Of a stretch of DNA of 64,000 nucleotides, positions 39,026 through 50,329 are shown one piece after another. The position numbers and the translations under genes were made by a program. This stretch comes from Liolophura sinensis. Lineage: Eukaryota; Mollusca; Polyplacophora; Chitonida; Chitonidae. The first letter of the stretch is position 1. Every line of letters begins with the position of its first letter. The stretch lies in contig NC_088300.1 of assembly GCF_032854445.1 (NCBI RefSeq), forward strand, positions 30,115,608-30,179,607, given 5' to 3'. The notes below the pieces were generated by a model. It ran no database searches. It worked only from the letters and a program-made list of their open reading frames with translations, and was not told the origin of the DNA.

Positions 39026-39337
39026 CCAATCAACAAGACAAAGCTAAATATAAATCCCCAACATAAACATTAGAAAGCGTTCATTAGCAAGAAAAATTAG
39101 CCATCTGTTTTTCTCCTGATGTTGGGACCACAAATGGCAAGCCTTAGGGGAACGCATCGATTTCGATCCACAGCGTGTCTGTTTTCGCCACACGACGTCA
39201 ATTATCAACCTCTGTTTGTCGTGAGTTTAGTGTCTGCTCGCGGGGATGATGGGAAGTTCAGAGGCGGTGTTATTCTCATAAAACACGTAGGACATGTCCT
39301 TCTAACGTTACCATCAAAGAAGGCAATGGCATTTTGA
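39026..39337 (+). other. CCAAT and TATA-like words upstream of a 72-codon frame, inside GPCR intron 1
   Basis: ACCAATCAACA (about 39025) and AAATATAAATCCCC (39046) lie about 70 bp before an ATG at 39119 that opens 72 codons (M-L-G-P-Q-M-A-S-L-R-G). The product is unrecognised. The spacing suits a small intron-embedded gene on the opposite strand, but each element is common by chance. Confidence 0.2.
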
Positions 39338-40708
39338 TTTCGATCTTTAAAACCCCATTGAGTTATAGTAAGAAAATACTGCACCATGTTAAAACCCTTG
39401 TGTATAAAAAAAAGCCAACGCTGAATTAGGGACTATTAATCTCTTTATCTAAGTGTCATTCATTTTTTGTATGGATTACAACCCTTCAATACCATTATGT
39501 CGGACGCGCCAAATGCGACAGCTTTGGTCTCGTTCAAATCTTTGACAATGTTTTAAGAAATATTCCATGATTAACCTTTTTAGTACAAGGGGATGGAAAA
39601 TGACAGCACTGCACGCAAAGTACTTAAAGCTTAATCACAACTGAACTTAAGTTAAACTCAAGAGGTTAGTGTTTTAGTGTCGAAAGATGGAGACCCAGGT
39701 TCAACCTCGAGTTAGTTCATGCGGGGGACTTTATACTGGACATTCCTATTGTTTCACCAACTGGTGCGCACTATTTATGCAAGTGCCAAGCATTTACCAC
39801 TTCAGAAAACTGTGACTGAATGTGCGGTTATGTCTGCTGTAGGCATAGAGTTTTAGTATGGCAACACAATAAGTATACTGAGCATTTGGGTACGCACCAC
39901 TGTTATAGGAGAACAAAACTTAAAAAAACATGACAGTATAGGCTGAAAAGAGCACATTTTTGTCTATCTTGTGGCGCTTGTTACATAACTTTGCGATTTT
40001 TCCTCGACATACACGTAAAGCATGAATACGGCAAAGCTGGCATAAATCGCTGAGTCCATCGCGTCCTCCATCTTTAACACCCTGTAATTTACGCTGGGGG
40101 TGTGTTGCCCCTCAGCCAGTGAGAGTCATTAAAACTGCCGGCTTGTTCGTGTAAACTCGGAACCTATGTCCAGCATTCCGGTTTCCCGATCGTCAAGCGG
40201 AAAACGAACTGTACTGTTCGCTACCTTCTGGGAAGAAGAGTTCTACGGGAAATGTACGAACTGCACTTCGGCGGTTTTCGACGGCAGTTCTCCTCTTAAC
40301 ACAGAAGACTTCAGGACTAGTTCATAGAAAAAATGGAGTCGCCCACAGAGGCTTTTGGCGCTGACTTTATTTATAATTTATCAACTTGAGGTACATATTA
40401 GATTTTTTCTGGCATGCACCTGCAACGAAATGCATACTCTTTTCAATGGTGTTTGGTTGATATTTAAATTTTCTTCTCCTTTAAAACTAGACTCTATAGT
40501 GTTCGATCGTTCGTTTTTCTTTAGGTATGGTTAGAAAACGGTATTCTGTCAATCCATCCCTTTGCAGTCAATAGAAAGCAAGCTCTTATGCGTCCCTGGG
40601 AATGATTTTGAAACAGCATAGCAGGCAATATTGCGAACGTGTCTGTTCGTTGGTGTTAAAAAAGAGTTGTCTTTCTTATCTGTGATGACAAACAACGAGA
40701 CCCCCTCT

Positions 40709-40790
40709 CACCCACCATAATGATGGTCGCCGTCGTATAACAGAAATGTCCTTGAATACGGCCTAAAACACCGATCAAATAAATAAAAAC
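40709..40790 (+). mobile_element. SINE family A 3' end
   Basis: CCCACCATAATGATGGTCGC, CGTCGTATAACAGAAATG, CCTAAAACACCGATCAAATA and a short tail. Confidence 0.8.
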
Positions 40791-41579
40791 AAGAAACAGT
40801 TGAACACGACGGACGCTGGATAAACGGACGATTGTGCAATAAACGACCAACTTTCCACAGAAAGTCACCGTCGAAATATGACAGAAATGCCAAAACCGAG
40901 GCATTTCGCAAACAAACTTAAGTTCCAGTTTAAAATAAACCGATTTTTGATGTGATGTACTTTACACATGTAGTATTAATCTCACTTATGCGGCAGGCGC
41001 CAACTTTCTGAGCTCGAGGCTGCTGGCAGTTTGCTGAAATTGTGAACACGTCCCGCATAAGTATGATTTATACTCACACACATCATGGCCAAAATCATTT
41101 ATTTCTACCCTGACAAAAGTGTGATGCTTTGCTGAATGAAATGACTGTCCGTTTTTCACATTTGGGCTTTGAAAGTACAGAGTTTGTAATTGATTTTTGG
41201 TTTTATGGTTACGATTTTTTTGGCGCAAATTTACGCAAGTTTGAAGCAGAAATAACGATTTAACTTACTGTTTCATTTTTTTCTTCGAATATTTGAACCA
41301 ATATGGGCCTATTTGTTCAGGATGGAAAACGCTTAGTTGTGTTACAATGTAGTTACCGTGGCAGTGTGATTCTTATCAAAGTGTGGTGATGGCCCACTCT
41401 ATATTACATCATTGTTCGAGCCCATTAGTTAGCCTTATCAGCGACCAAATCAAGAACCACGCCATCATCTGGAAAGATAAAAATCAATTGACCAGAAATT
41501 TAGAATAATTAAAGTAGAATGCACCTATCTGCATACCGTTTAATTAATACCCAGTGACATAGTTAAACTGATTCGCAGC

Positions 41580-41690
41580 GCTTCCTCATTGGTGTTTTAC
41601 GCCATACGAATATTTCATTTATACAACGACGTCCAGCATTATTGTGGGATGAAACCAGGATGAGCTGGACTTGAACTCATAGCGGCCATT
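41580..41690 (-). mobile_element. SINE family A fragment with internal deletion
   Basis: CATTGGTGTTTTACGCCATA, GAATATTTCATTTATACAAC, CCAGCATTATTGTGGG and AGCTGGACTTGAACTC, so the central part is deleted between the 3' domain and the B-box region. Confidence 0.8.
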
Positions 41691-41745
41691 CTTTTTAATC
41701 ATGTGGTATTGTAACCCTGTTCTTTTAGTGGGACTGTTTTAGGTA

Positions 41746-42463
41746 TGAGTGAGTGAGTGAGTGCTTGGGGTTTAACGGCGTACTCAATAATTTTTCAGTC
41801 ATATGACGACGAAGGAATCATTAGGGTGCATGTACGTGTAATGTGCCTCCCTTGTTGCAGGACGGATTTCTGCTTCACTGAGACGACTTACCGAAGGCAA
41901 GTAAGCCGCCTCGCCCGAGCTATTATACTGATACGGGTCAACCAGTCGTTGCACTATACCCATCATGCTGAACGCCAAGCGAGGAAGTTACAAATTCCTC
42001 TTTTAAAGACCGGCCCGGAAAGCACAGTTGGTAGAGCGTCCGCTTCGGGACCGGTAGATCCAGGATCAATCCTTGGTCGAGTCACACCTAAGACTTTAAA
42101 AGAGGAAGTTGTAACTTCCTCGCTTGGCGTTCAACATGAAGGGGATAGTGCAACGACTGGTTGACCCGTATCAGTATAATGGCTCGGGCGAGGCGGCTTA
42201 CTTGCCTTCGGTACGTCATCTCAGTGATGCAGCACTAAATAAAAGAGCGGTGGAAATCCGTCCTGCAACAAGGAGGCACATTACACGTGCATGCACCCTA
42301 ATGATTCCTTCGTCGCCATGTGACTGAAAAATTGTTGAGTACGACGTTAAAAAACAAGCACTCACTCCTCTTTTAAAGTCTTAGGTGTGACTCGATCAAG
42401 GATTGATCCTGGATCTACCGGTCCCGAAGCGGACGCTCTACAAACTGTGCTATCCGGGCCGTT
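41746..42463 (-). mobile_element. SINE family B, older minus-strand copy split by the nested copy
   Basis: Its head is at 42463-42367 (A box TAGCACAGTTTG, B box GATCGAGTC) and its body and TGAG tail at 42008-41746; the plus-strand copy separates them. A likely target duplication TGTTTTAG-G/T-TA flanks the whole (41735-41745 and 42464-42474). The opposed copies make a large inverted repeat, which explains the 135-codon open frame across it. Confidence 0.88.
42009..42366 (+). mobile_element. SINE family B (tRNA head, ACTC tail), full copy, nested
   Basis: A tRNA-like head (CGGCCCGGAAAGCACAGTTG...) carries an A box (AAGCACAGTTGG) and a B box (GGTCGAGTC near 42075). The body ends in the conserved domain ATGTGACTGAAAAATTGTTG, AGTACGACGTTAAA, then an AAGCACTCACT tail. 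It is flanked by the perfect 12-bp duplication CCTCTTTTAAAG (41997-42008 and 42367-42378), which lies at the head/body junction of an older minus-strand copy. So this copy inserted into another copy of itself in opposite orientation. Confidence 0.92.
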
Positions 42464-43807
42464 TGTTTTAGTTATGAACGTATGAATGGTTTCTTGTGCA
42501 AGATGCCTGTAGAAGTGGTGGTTATCCTAAATCTTGCAAAGAGCCTGCAAAAAGTAATATCTCCCTTAAAATGGACGCATAAAGATGCCTTATGGTTATA
42601 ATTTGGTTAGGAAAACAGGTCTTTGGATATTAGTTTTTGTTTTTATGTTGACGACCTGAAATGTAATTTGGCATAGGGTTACACCACGACTTTAGTCAGC
42701 GCCTGTGTGGTTTTCCCAATGTTAGACGTCGTTGTTTAGATTAAAGATACATGCATTGTTACGTCACCTAATGTTGTCCATCATGTGAAACGGGAAATAC
42801 AGACTTACTACAAACCACAAAGAAACAGAAGGTAAAAAAGTGTATTTAATTTCTTTACAGCTAACCAACTGAAGCAAATTGTGTCTTGCAGCAGTCATTC
42901 TTTCTGACTACATGGACTGTAAGTATCTGACAGTCCAGTCACTCAACAATCGACCTCCTTTTCGACACCTTGAACACCAGTAATGGCTATACACTGAAGG
43001 GGAGACATTTTGTTTCATGGGTTAATGCCCTCTTCTATTTTTACGGATAATGTTCATAAGTTGGGACAACAACAACATAATCATTTTAGGGGGAAGATGT
43101 TTAAGTTTAAAGTGCTACTTGATTCCTTAGAGAGGCTAGTCGGAAATGTTAAACTGACATGAAGGATACGCTACAGAATGTAGCTAGCACCACGGTTCAA
43201 AAACATTTACGATGAATAACTCTATTTCAGATCTTTAACCACTCTAAGCGAGGAGCCCTCAAAAACAAAATCTTTGGGAGTTTCCGTAAAATTGTCATGA
43301 TGTAACGTCAAAATATTCCTTATGTGACGATGAATCAGGCTGATATGACGTCGAGTAAGGCAGTTATGCTGGAGTGACTTCATACGTCGGTGATGGTGAC
43401 GTCCATGCAAAACTGGAAATGACAGAAAACTTTTGTTTCCGTGTTATCCTCACAAACTAACAACAGCAGCTGGAATACAACGCATTTTTTTCACAATATA
43501 AGAAAATAAGTCCGCTTATCTCGATCGTTTTCATTTAACCTTGCTTTTAAGATATACAAGTCTTGGCACCAAAGTAGCTCTTTAAGGGTTGACTGTATAT
43601 AGCGTTAAAGATATGAATTAATTTTACGTTTATAAGGCTGAAATGGTTCCAAAAATGTTTGTAACAGTTTCCGTGAGGACAAATTCACTCAGAAACATCA
43701 TCTAAACCAGTTATTGAAAGCCAACGAATTCTGGCATTCTACAGGAATTTTACTCGGATTTTTACAACAATAACTTATGCAACGAAACGCAAACTGTATA
43801 GTCTCTC

Positions 43808-43860
43808 GGGAAATGAATGAATGAATGATTATAGATCAACGCCACATCAACTTTACACAT
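43808..43860 (-). mobile_element. SINE family D tail fragment
   Basis: GAAATGAATGAATGAATG is followed by a diverged ATCAACGCCACATC domain. Confidence 0.5.
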
Positions 43861-45602
43861 TTCGTGTGAAAATGTACACATTTTCATCATGAAAGGAAAC
43901 ATTTTTCTTTGTATGAAGGGGAAAATGTTACGTGTAATGCAAGATGGGTCAGTACTGAAGGGTTCCGCTAAGCTACACCGAGTTAGTTAAAAACAAAGTT
44001 ATAAACAGCAAACATTAGCCATTTCTACAAAAACGAGGGGAAACAAGCGATGGCACAAGGAGTGGCAGTGGCACATTTATGTTCACAACTCCATCGTTAT
44101 AATGGATATCGACCACAGTACTGAGGAGAGTTTGCGCTTTTTCACTTGCTTTATCGACGATATGCGATACTCTCTGCCTCAGTGTAAACATCTTCATTGT
44201 TGTCAGCGAATTGACAATGACATACCGGGTTTTTGTGATAAGGATTTTTATTCTGTTTTTGTATTCGACCACTTAAGGACATTCAGAGTTGACCCAATAC
44301 CGGATAACTGCGTCACGTGACATGATTTATATCTGCAAGACCACATACCTGGCGTGTTAGAGATCTTTATGAAATATATTCACTGAAAGTTAAGACGGAA
44401 TCTCAAACGCTCTCTTTTGCCACACAATTAACTTAATAGCTTGCACAATTATTTCTTAAGTACCGTATGTTAATGAGTACACAGTATGATGAGTACACAA
44501 GGCAATGACGTATAAATCAAAATGCGTTTAAATTTTTAAGAACTAAGTGAAATATTTGTTTATGTTTTGCACAGATTCATGTGACAAGTAACAAAGTTTG
44601 TGGTTGGAAAGAGCTTTATAACATATGACAGAACCACTGGACTTAATTATAAGAGTAAGAGGCATCTTTTTCTGTATAAACCAAAATATGCTAAGCTTAA
44701 AAGGGAGGGATTCTGAAGTGGAACAAGGCTATAAAGATACGTAATTATGCTCTAACGTTGTAACTCTCCAAAAATGTGTGGCCGGCTCGCATAGCTTTCT
44801 TTTCACGTAGACAAGGCACTGGAACATTCAAGACCTTTTCCTTGGCCTACACCATTGTCGATGTGAGTGTGTCTTATCCCAATGCCATCATGTCTGGGAA
44901 CATTTGACTCTAGGATGAGAGATTTAACGTTCTGATTTTGACTTTTTAGAACGCGTTCATAAATCAGTCACAATTGTAATATATATTTTTGCGAAACGAT
45001 CTTCAAACTTAAAATTAGGAGGAAGTTGTGAATATTCGCATGCGTCTAATTACAAATTGGCAAAACCAATCATGGAATTAAGGACTCAACCGTATCAGAC
45101 CACTGATTCAGCGTTTTAATTGGATTGAACTTGGAGATGTGGCTCTTAAATTTCAATAGTAATTGGAAACGCTGACATCGCACAACCTCATCCACAGCTT
45201 ACCTTTGTCAAGCCAATTAGGTCTCTAATGACATCATGTCCCTTACTGAATGAAAATGTACCGACAACCTTTTACTCCCAATTGTTACAATCAAATTAGA
45301 AAATTATTTTGCTGTCTGATTCATTTTAGTTTTCATCAGTAACAAGATTGAAACAAATCATGCTGCTATGATGTAAATCCTTTGTTTAAAATGAATCGGT
45401 TAAGAATTGGAGCGCTTGGTATTAAAGTGAAGTATTGTTGTTATGAATTCATAACTAAATCATATTTGCCTCTCATAATATAACATTGCGACCAAATATA
45501 CACGAATAAATCATATTTACCTTTTATGCTATAAAATATCAATCAAATACACAATAAATCATATTTACATTTCACGCAATAAAATAACCCCAAATTACTT
45601 AC

Positions 45603-46141
45603 CTTTCAATGGAAATAGCCACAAGTGTCAGATCACTAGCAAACACAAAAATTGGCAGCAGGTAATACTGAAGTGAGCACAAAATATCATTTCCAAAGAC
45701 TTGCCAGTGGCACGGTGAAGTATACTCCAGGAGTTTTAAGGGCATCACGATCACAGAAACAAGAAGGTCGGACACTGCTAAGTTGAATATGTAATAGTTC
45801 GTCACGGTTCTCATGTAGGCATTACGTGTAATCGTCAGTACAACCATTATGTTTCCAACAATGGCACCAAACATGACTGCACAGTAAAGCACAACCATAG
45901 TCACCCGAACTCCCATAATCTGTGTGTAATCCCTGTGGTAAGAAGGTGAACGATCACATCGTTTCATATAAGCGGTTATATCTATCTCACCAATGTGATC
46001 CGAAACGTTGGGGCCATAGCCCGTCAGGTTATTCTCCATTAAGAAATGCTCGATGGTATCGCGTGGGTCCTCGTTCAGCAAAGTCAGAGACTGAAGCCCC
46101 CAGTTATCCAGCAGCGGTAGAAAGCTGGCATTAACGCTCAT
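45603..46141 (-). CDS. Class A (rhodopsin-like) GPCR, probable neuropeptide receptor, coding exon 1
   Basis: This is the first recognisable coding exon of a 494-residue seven-transmembrane receptor acting at the plasma membrane through G proteins. I start at the ATG at 46141-46139 (A at -3). The extracellular N-terminus has three N-glycosylation sequons (N4-A-S, N38-L-T, N45-V-S) and no obvious signal peptide, usual for this class. TM1 is about residues 78-102 with the conserved G-N97; TM2 carries N120-L-A-V-S-D125 and M-P134; W146-x-F-G precedes C155, the TM3 cysteine; TM3 ends in E179-R180. The exon ends after the second base of the R180 codon at a perfect donor (AAG|GTAAGT). The E/DRY arginine is therefore split by the intron. 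The frame stays open upstream to the acceptor at 46216, so extra N-terminal residues from an unseen exon are possible. The orexin, allatotropin, trissin and CCK-like receptor groups are all possible subfamilies; I cannot choose between them by eye. Confidence 0.9.
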
Positions 46142-46215
46142 TTTTCTTCCCAATTCAGATGATTTACAGGAAGCCGTCGAGAAAACTGTGCGGACAGCAG
46201 GTGCTCGCCCCGACT
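46142..46215 (-). other. Probable 5'UTR part (or extra N-terminal coding) of GPCR exon 1
   Basis: A good acceptor (TTTCTTGCTTTGCAG, minus strand) ends at 46216, so the exon probably starts at 46215, with at least one more 5' exon at higher coordinates. The 74 bases up to the ATG have no stop in the receptor frame, so they could be coding, but their translation shows no recognisable feature. Confidence 0.55.
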
Positions 46216-46422
46216 CTGCAAAGCAAGAAAATTAACGTCGTTATAGCTTATCCGGACTAGTTTCGGGGATAACTGCCTCGCAGATAGAAAAACCTAAAAC
46301 TCCCACTTCGTCTAGAAACAGAAATAATCCGTATGCTGAAAATCTGATACATTAATTAAGTTTACAATAGGACACTGACTTCTGGCAAATCTCTACCCAT
46401 GTAGCAGAAGCACACTGTTAGT

Positions 46423-46580
46423 CGGATACGACCCAACCACAACTGTAACAGTTACAGTTGAAGGTGACCGTATAACAGTGACATTACGGCGTTGTGTCAA
46501 GTGATGTGCGGTCACTTTCTGATAAGCGTAGCTTATCAATTGTAGTTCGAATAGTCACAGTTGGTGGTTATGGTAATCCG
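46423..46580. repeat. Small palindromic element, possible MITE, just upstream of GPCR exon 1
   Basis: The ends are imperfect inverted repeats (CGGAT..AACCACAACTGT on the left; on the opposite strand CGGAT..AACCACCAACTGT on the right). Inside are a perfect 19-bp palindrome AACTGTAACAGTTACAGTT (46439-46457), an inverted pair GTGACCG/CGGTCAC, and GATAAGC-GTA-GCTTATC (46519-46535). No target duplication was found. Confidence 0.4.
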
Positions 46581-46591
46581 TGAAAGGCGTC

Positions 46592-46821
46592 TTCGAGTGG
46601 CCTGGTTGTTGGTGTGTCAGCGCAGCATAATGACCCGGGAGCCTTTCACCGAGGGGATCTGTGACTTCAAGTCCAGCTCAAGCTGGCTTCTTCTCCGCTC
46701 GTACGTGGGAAGGTCTTGGAGCAACCTACAGCTGGTCGTCGGCTTGCCCCAGACTCCCAGAATAATGCTGGAGGTCGTTGTATAAGTGAAATAATCGTAA
46801 TGCGTAAAACACCAATCAACT
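46592..46821 (+). mobile_element. SINE family A copy without tail repeats
   Basis: CGCAGCATAATGACCCGGGA, B-box-like GACTTCAAGTCCAGCTC, GTATAAGTGAAATAATC and GCGTAAAACACCAATCAAC; the AAAT tail is lost. It lies 5' of the GPCR exon. Confidence 0.85.
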
Positions 46822-47597
46822 TAATGAGTAACCCATGAAAAATATGACATTATCAACAACATAAGTGCGGTCAAATTTACCGTAAGTTATATTTTGTATC
46901 CATTTCTAGTTGCCTTAAAGACATGACGGTTGCTGAGTATTACTGATGTAGAAACCTGAAGTAAAACATCACACCTTGTCAGGTACATGGCAAACCACCT
47001 AAATCCGGTTTCTCGAAACTTGTTCCTTATGTGCTTTCGCTGAAGCAAAAGCAATTTGCTAAAGGAACATAATACTTTACTTAGGAGTTTTTTGACTTAA
47101 GTTTAGTCCAGAAACACTCCACGTGGGACAAAAGTAATTAAGTAATTATGTGACTTGAGAAGTAATATGACAAATAAAATATAAAATATGACAAGCTGAC
47201 ATAGGAAAACGGTATTTCATGAATTCAACAAATCGCGAAGTGATGTGATTTCATATTTTAATTCGACGAGTCAGTACAACACAACGTCTAGATGAACCCA
47301 CCAGCCAGGTAAGCTGTCAAATAATTAATCTAACCCACACATCTAGGGTTGCATTTTATGTATCAAGGAGTAAGTTCATCCCAAATTAGATCTACATAAA
47401 AAAACACACAATTGCATCGTTGTTGTGGTGCTGTTTTATCATATTTTTATGTTGTCTAAACATTATCAACTAACATCGTTTCATATAATGGTATTTCCAG
47501 CAGACCATCTGGTGTATTTGTGTCGATGAAGAATTTTTCAAGCAAATGCGACAGTAGCTCAGTCATTAACATACACGTAAAAGTTTGTTCATAAACG

Positions 47598-47878
47598 GGG
47601 TATCTCCATGGAGGAGTGGTTAGCGCGCTAGCGCAGCCCAATGACTCAGGAGCCTCTTACCAATGTAGTCGCTCTGAGTTCAAGTCCAGGTCATGCTAGT
47701 TTCCTCTCCGGTCGTCCATGGGAAAGCCTACCGGCATCTTGCGGATGATCATGGATTTCCCCCGGCTTCTGTCTGGTCTGGTTTACTACCACCATAATGC
47801 TAGCCAGTGTCGTATAAGCGGAATATTCTTGAGTATGGGGTATGCCACCAGTCAAATAAATATGTAAATAAGCTCTTA
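47598..47878 (+). mobile_element. SINE family A, full-length copy
   Basis: The head GGAGGAGTGGTTAGCGCGC, GCTAGCGCAGCC resembles a tRNA D-arm; the B box is GAGTTCAAGTCC; the end is CAGTCAAATAAATATGTAAA. A 7-bp duplication ATAAACG (47591-47597 and 47879-47885) probably flanks it. Confidence 0.9.
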
Positions 47879-49203
47879 ATAAACGACATTGCAGCATTGA
47901 GCAATTCTGTATTACAGGTAAGAGAGCAATGTGTGCTAAGTGGCAAGCATTGACCGGTCCTCCTTGACCTATCGTAGAGACATTCTACTGTTTCTGGTGT
48001 CCTTGCCGCATGCCTGAAATAGCTGCCGGGGTTTTTTTGCCATAGGCAATTTCTATGGAATTATTGCCTTTTCCTTTTTTGATGTAAATTTATACCAGTG
48101 TATCATTAAAGCTGATTCTGAAATGCTTTCTTTATATCTCTATCGTCTTCTTTGTTGTTTCTACAGCACCAATCAAGCAAAGAAATAAATCTTCTCTTGG
48201 GTGAAAAAATGCTACAAATTAATAATATTATTTGCTAAAAGATTTTTTCGGACTTTCTTTTTCCAGTATGTATCTGAGGGATTTTACTGCCAAATGGAAA
48301 CCTTTATTTCTTAATCAGACGGTGTACAAACGGCTCTCCCTCCCCACTTTCCTTCACACACCAACACACCTTGCTGACCCAGGGTACGGCACAGTGGAGA
48401 TACAGACCATATGATGGTGTAATGTGTTTCATACACCGATACAGGTGTCTAAGTTAATTTGATACGACGTGCGGAAAAAGCTATGGTAATCATCAATTGC
48501 GGATGGATGCTATACTTTACCCGTCCTCCACGTGGCTGTTGCTGTCCAACGGAAAGAGAAGTACTTTGTCTGATGCGGAATAATCCTTCTTCCGATATAA
48601 CTGCTTCAAACGTGTAAAGCATGCAAATTGTTTGTACCGGTATTGTCGTTTAAAATTATCTGCACAATCGAATCTGAGGTCAAGACACATAGAAACATTC
48701 AACGCAGGATGAATGCGGGGAAATATACAAGGCCTGGGTTCATGACTTGTGACAGTGGGGACAGGATTCCCCATTCCCCATGGAGAATAGGCAACAAGAA
48801 GCATAGAAAATGCAGAATTCAAGGCTGAACGGCTCATCGTCACCATGGTAGTTACTTTTCCCACATGAAAAAACAACAGTTTCACAACATCTGTACACCG
48901 TTAGTCCTGTCAGGTCGTATTGACACTGCACTATATCTCCTTTAAGTATAATATGGAGCCCTACCTGACAGAGTAACATAAACTATGAAAGTTCAGAGAG
49001 AAAAACCATCTCCTAAATCCAGAAATCGTCTGTCTGGGTGGCGTTTAGGTGAAAAACTGCTAAAGGGTCCAGTCAGTTTGGCGACTGTTGGGAAACAGGA
49101 TGGTGTAAGACATATTTCCGTCTGAGTAAACTATACATTACATCATTGTATGTGGTTGGTGAGTGTGGTTCGACTAGTCATTCTCATTGAGATCAGTGGG
49201 CGC

Positions 49204-49521
49204 CTAGATGTGGAGCTCATAGATCCAATACAGTTCCATGGCTCTCCTGGGGGACCTTACTTGTATCGATGATGATAATGATTTGTTTCGATGGTGGGTC
49301 GCCTCTAGCCAAGAGAACAAGGTCATTCTGAGTGGCTTCACTGACCTTGTTCGTGACGGCAGGGATTGAGTTAACAGTTGATCAAAAGTGTTCTGTTGTT
49401 GGGCTGCCACAACACTTTTAGGTGTCACTGAAATGTCAGCGTACATACATCTGCGCTCATGGAAGACGGGGTCATTTCCCTCAATGGCTGTCTTAAACGC
49501 ATTTGAAAGCATTTTTAGCAC
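49204..49521 (-). CDS. Unrecognised 105-codon open frame next to SINE debris
   Basis: The translation has balanced composition (M-L-S-N-A-F-K-T-A-I-E-G-N-D-P, later L-P-S-R-T-R-S-V-K-P) and stops at 49204. Its 5' side runs into the SINE mosaic at 49540, so if real it is truncated. No family was recognised. Confidence 0.2.
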   Translation of the reverse strand: MLKMLSNAFKTAIEGNDPVFHERRCMYADISVTPKSVVAAQQQNTFDQLLTQSLPSRTRSVKPLRMTLFSWLEATHHRNKSLSSSIQVRSPRRAMELYWIYELHI

Positions 49522-49539
49522 AGCAGGGCGCAGTGTGCT

Positions 49540-49745
49540 TCTTTATTTGTTTGAGAGTTTAACCCCATATACTCAAGATTACTTTGAACCTGTGGATGAT
49601 ATTGGGTTTTCCCCGGACTCTTCCAGGTTTCCTCCTAATGCTGGCCGCCGTCGTATAAGTGAAATAATCTTGAGTACTGCACCAATCACATAAATAAACA
49701 AATCAAGATTATTTTGATTTATACGAAGGTGACGGAAAACCCCAA
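49540..49745. mobile_element. SINE family A mosaic: minus, plus and minus fragments in a row
   Basis: 49540-49592 is a minus-oriented 3' end (TTTATTTGTTTGAGAG, TACTCAAGATTACTTTGAA). 49594-49700 is a plus-oriented 3' half (CTGGCCGCCGTCGTATAAG, TTGAGTACTG, CACATAAATAAAC). 49701-49745 is minus again (TCAAGATTATTTTGATTTAT, ACGAAGGTGACGG). The junctions create palindromes. Confidence 0.7.
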
Positions 49746-50309
49746 ACATGTATACTTATACCAAAGTGGTCAGAATCATGAATGCTGCGCCAGGAGCGAA
49801 CCACACATAAATACATTACTGACAACCTTTCTCACCTATGACGCACACATATGCATACTGTATTCAACGAATGTTAAAAGTGCATAAAAGACTACAACGT
49901 AATCGTCGACCGCCTATTATGTGCATACGTAGAACGATGTGGTTTGTCTTTATCAGTGGAAACAATATCGGAAGGCACAAGCCTGTATCAGATTGACAGA
50001 GCTTATCCGCCATGTCAGCACTGGGTCATTTGTAGCTGATGAAGACCCACACTGGTGTTCTGGGGTTAACTGGGGTAGCACGCATGGATGGGGTTTGGAG
50101 GGTTAATCCACAGACAGTGAAGGATTGTGGTAATAGCGAATTTTGCAGGATACTGTGTCCATCATAGTTACTGAACTGAAGACAAAATGGTAAAATAGTG
50201 CTTTGAATGTCTGTTGTTGTTTTTTTTTGTTTGTTTGTTTTGTCTTTTTTGTATAAGGAGGGGGCATGGGCTTGTTCTACAGGACTTTTTATATGTTAAG
50301 AACCCATAT

Positions 50310-50329
50310 AAAACTCGACGTCGAGTTTT
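50310..50329. repeat. Perfect 20-bp palindrome with a half-site copy 113 bp away
   Basis: AAAACTCGACGTCGAGTTTT is a perfect palindrome. Its first 12 bases, AAAACTCGACGT, recur at 50423-50434. Confidence 0.85.

Larger units (their letters stand above)
35206..45602 (-). other. GPCR intron 1 (about 10.4 kb)
   Basis: It is bounded by GTAAGT at 45602 and TTTCAG at 35206. It contains a nested SINE pair, SINE fragments, the 348-bp MITE at 37790-38137 and a tandem CAAGTCCA repeat near 36190. The stretch around 45180-45310, close to exon 1, has CAATTAG-, CTAATGA- and CCTTTGT-like sites that could be regulatory. No further coding exon of the receptor is needed or seen. Confidence 0.85.

Noticed and set aside
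41757-42164. 135-codon open frame
   Set aside because: It runs through two opposed SINE copies and has no independent support.
46139-46153. Earlier receptor start at 46153
   Set aside because: The codon there is TTG, not ATG. The first ATG in frame in this exon is at 46141.
48517-48885. 122-codon minus-strand open frame
   Set aside because: No recognisable domain or splice signals, with a competing frame over part of it; not enough to call a gene.
49245-49285. Similarity between 49255-49285 and 59205-59235 (GAT repeats then TTTGTTTYGATGG)
   Set aside because: The shared part is short and driven by a GAT trinucleotide run; I could not extend it on either side.
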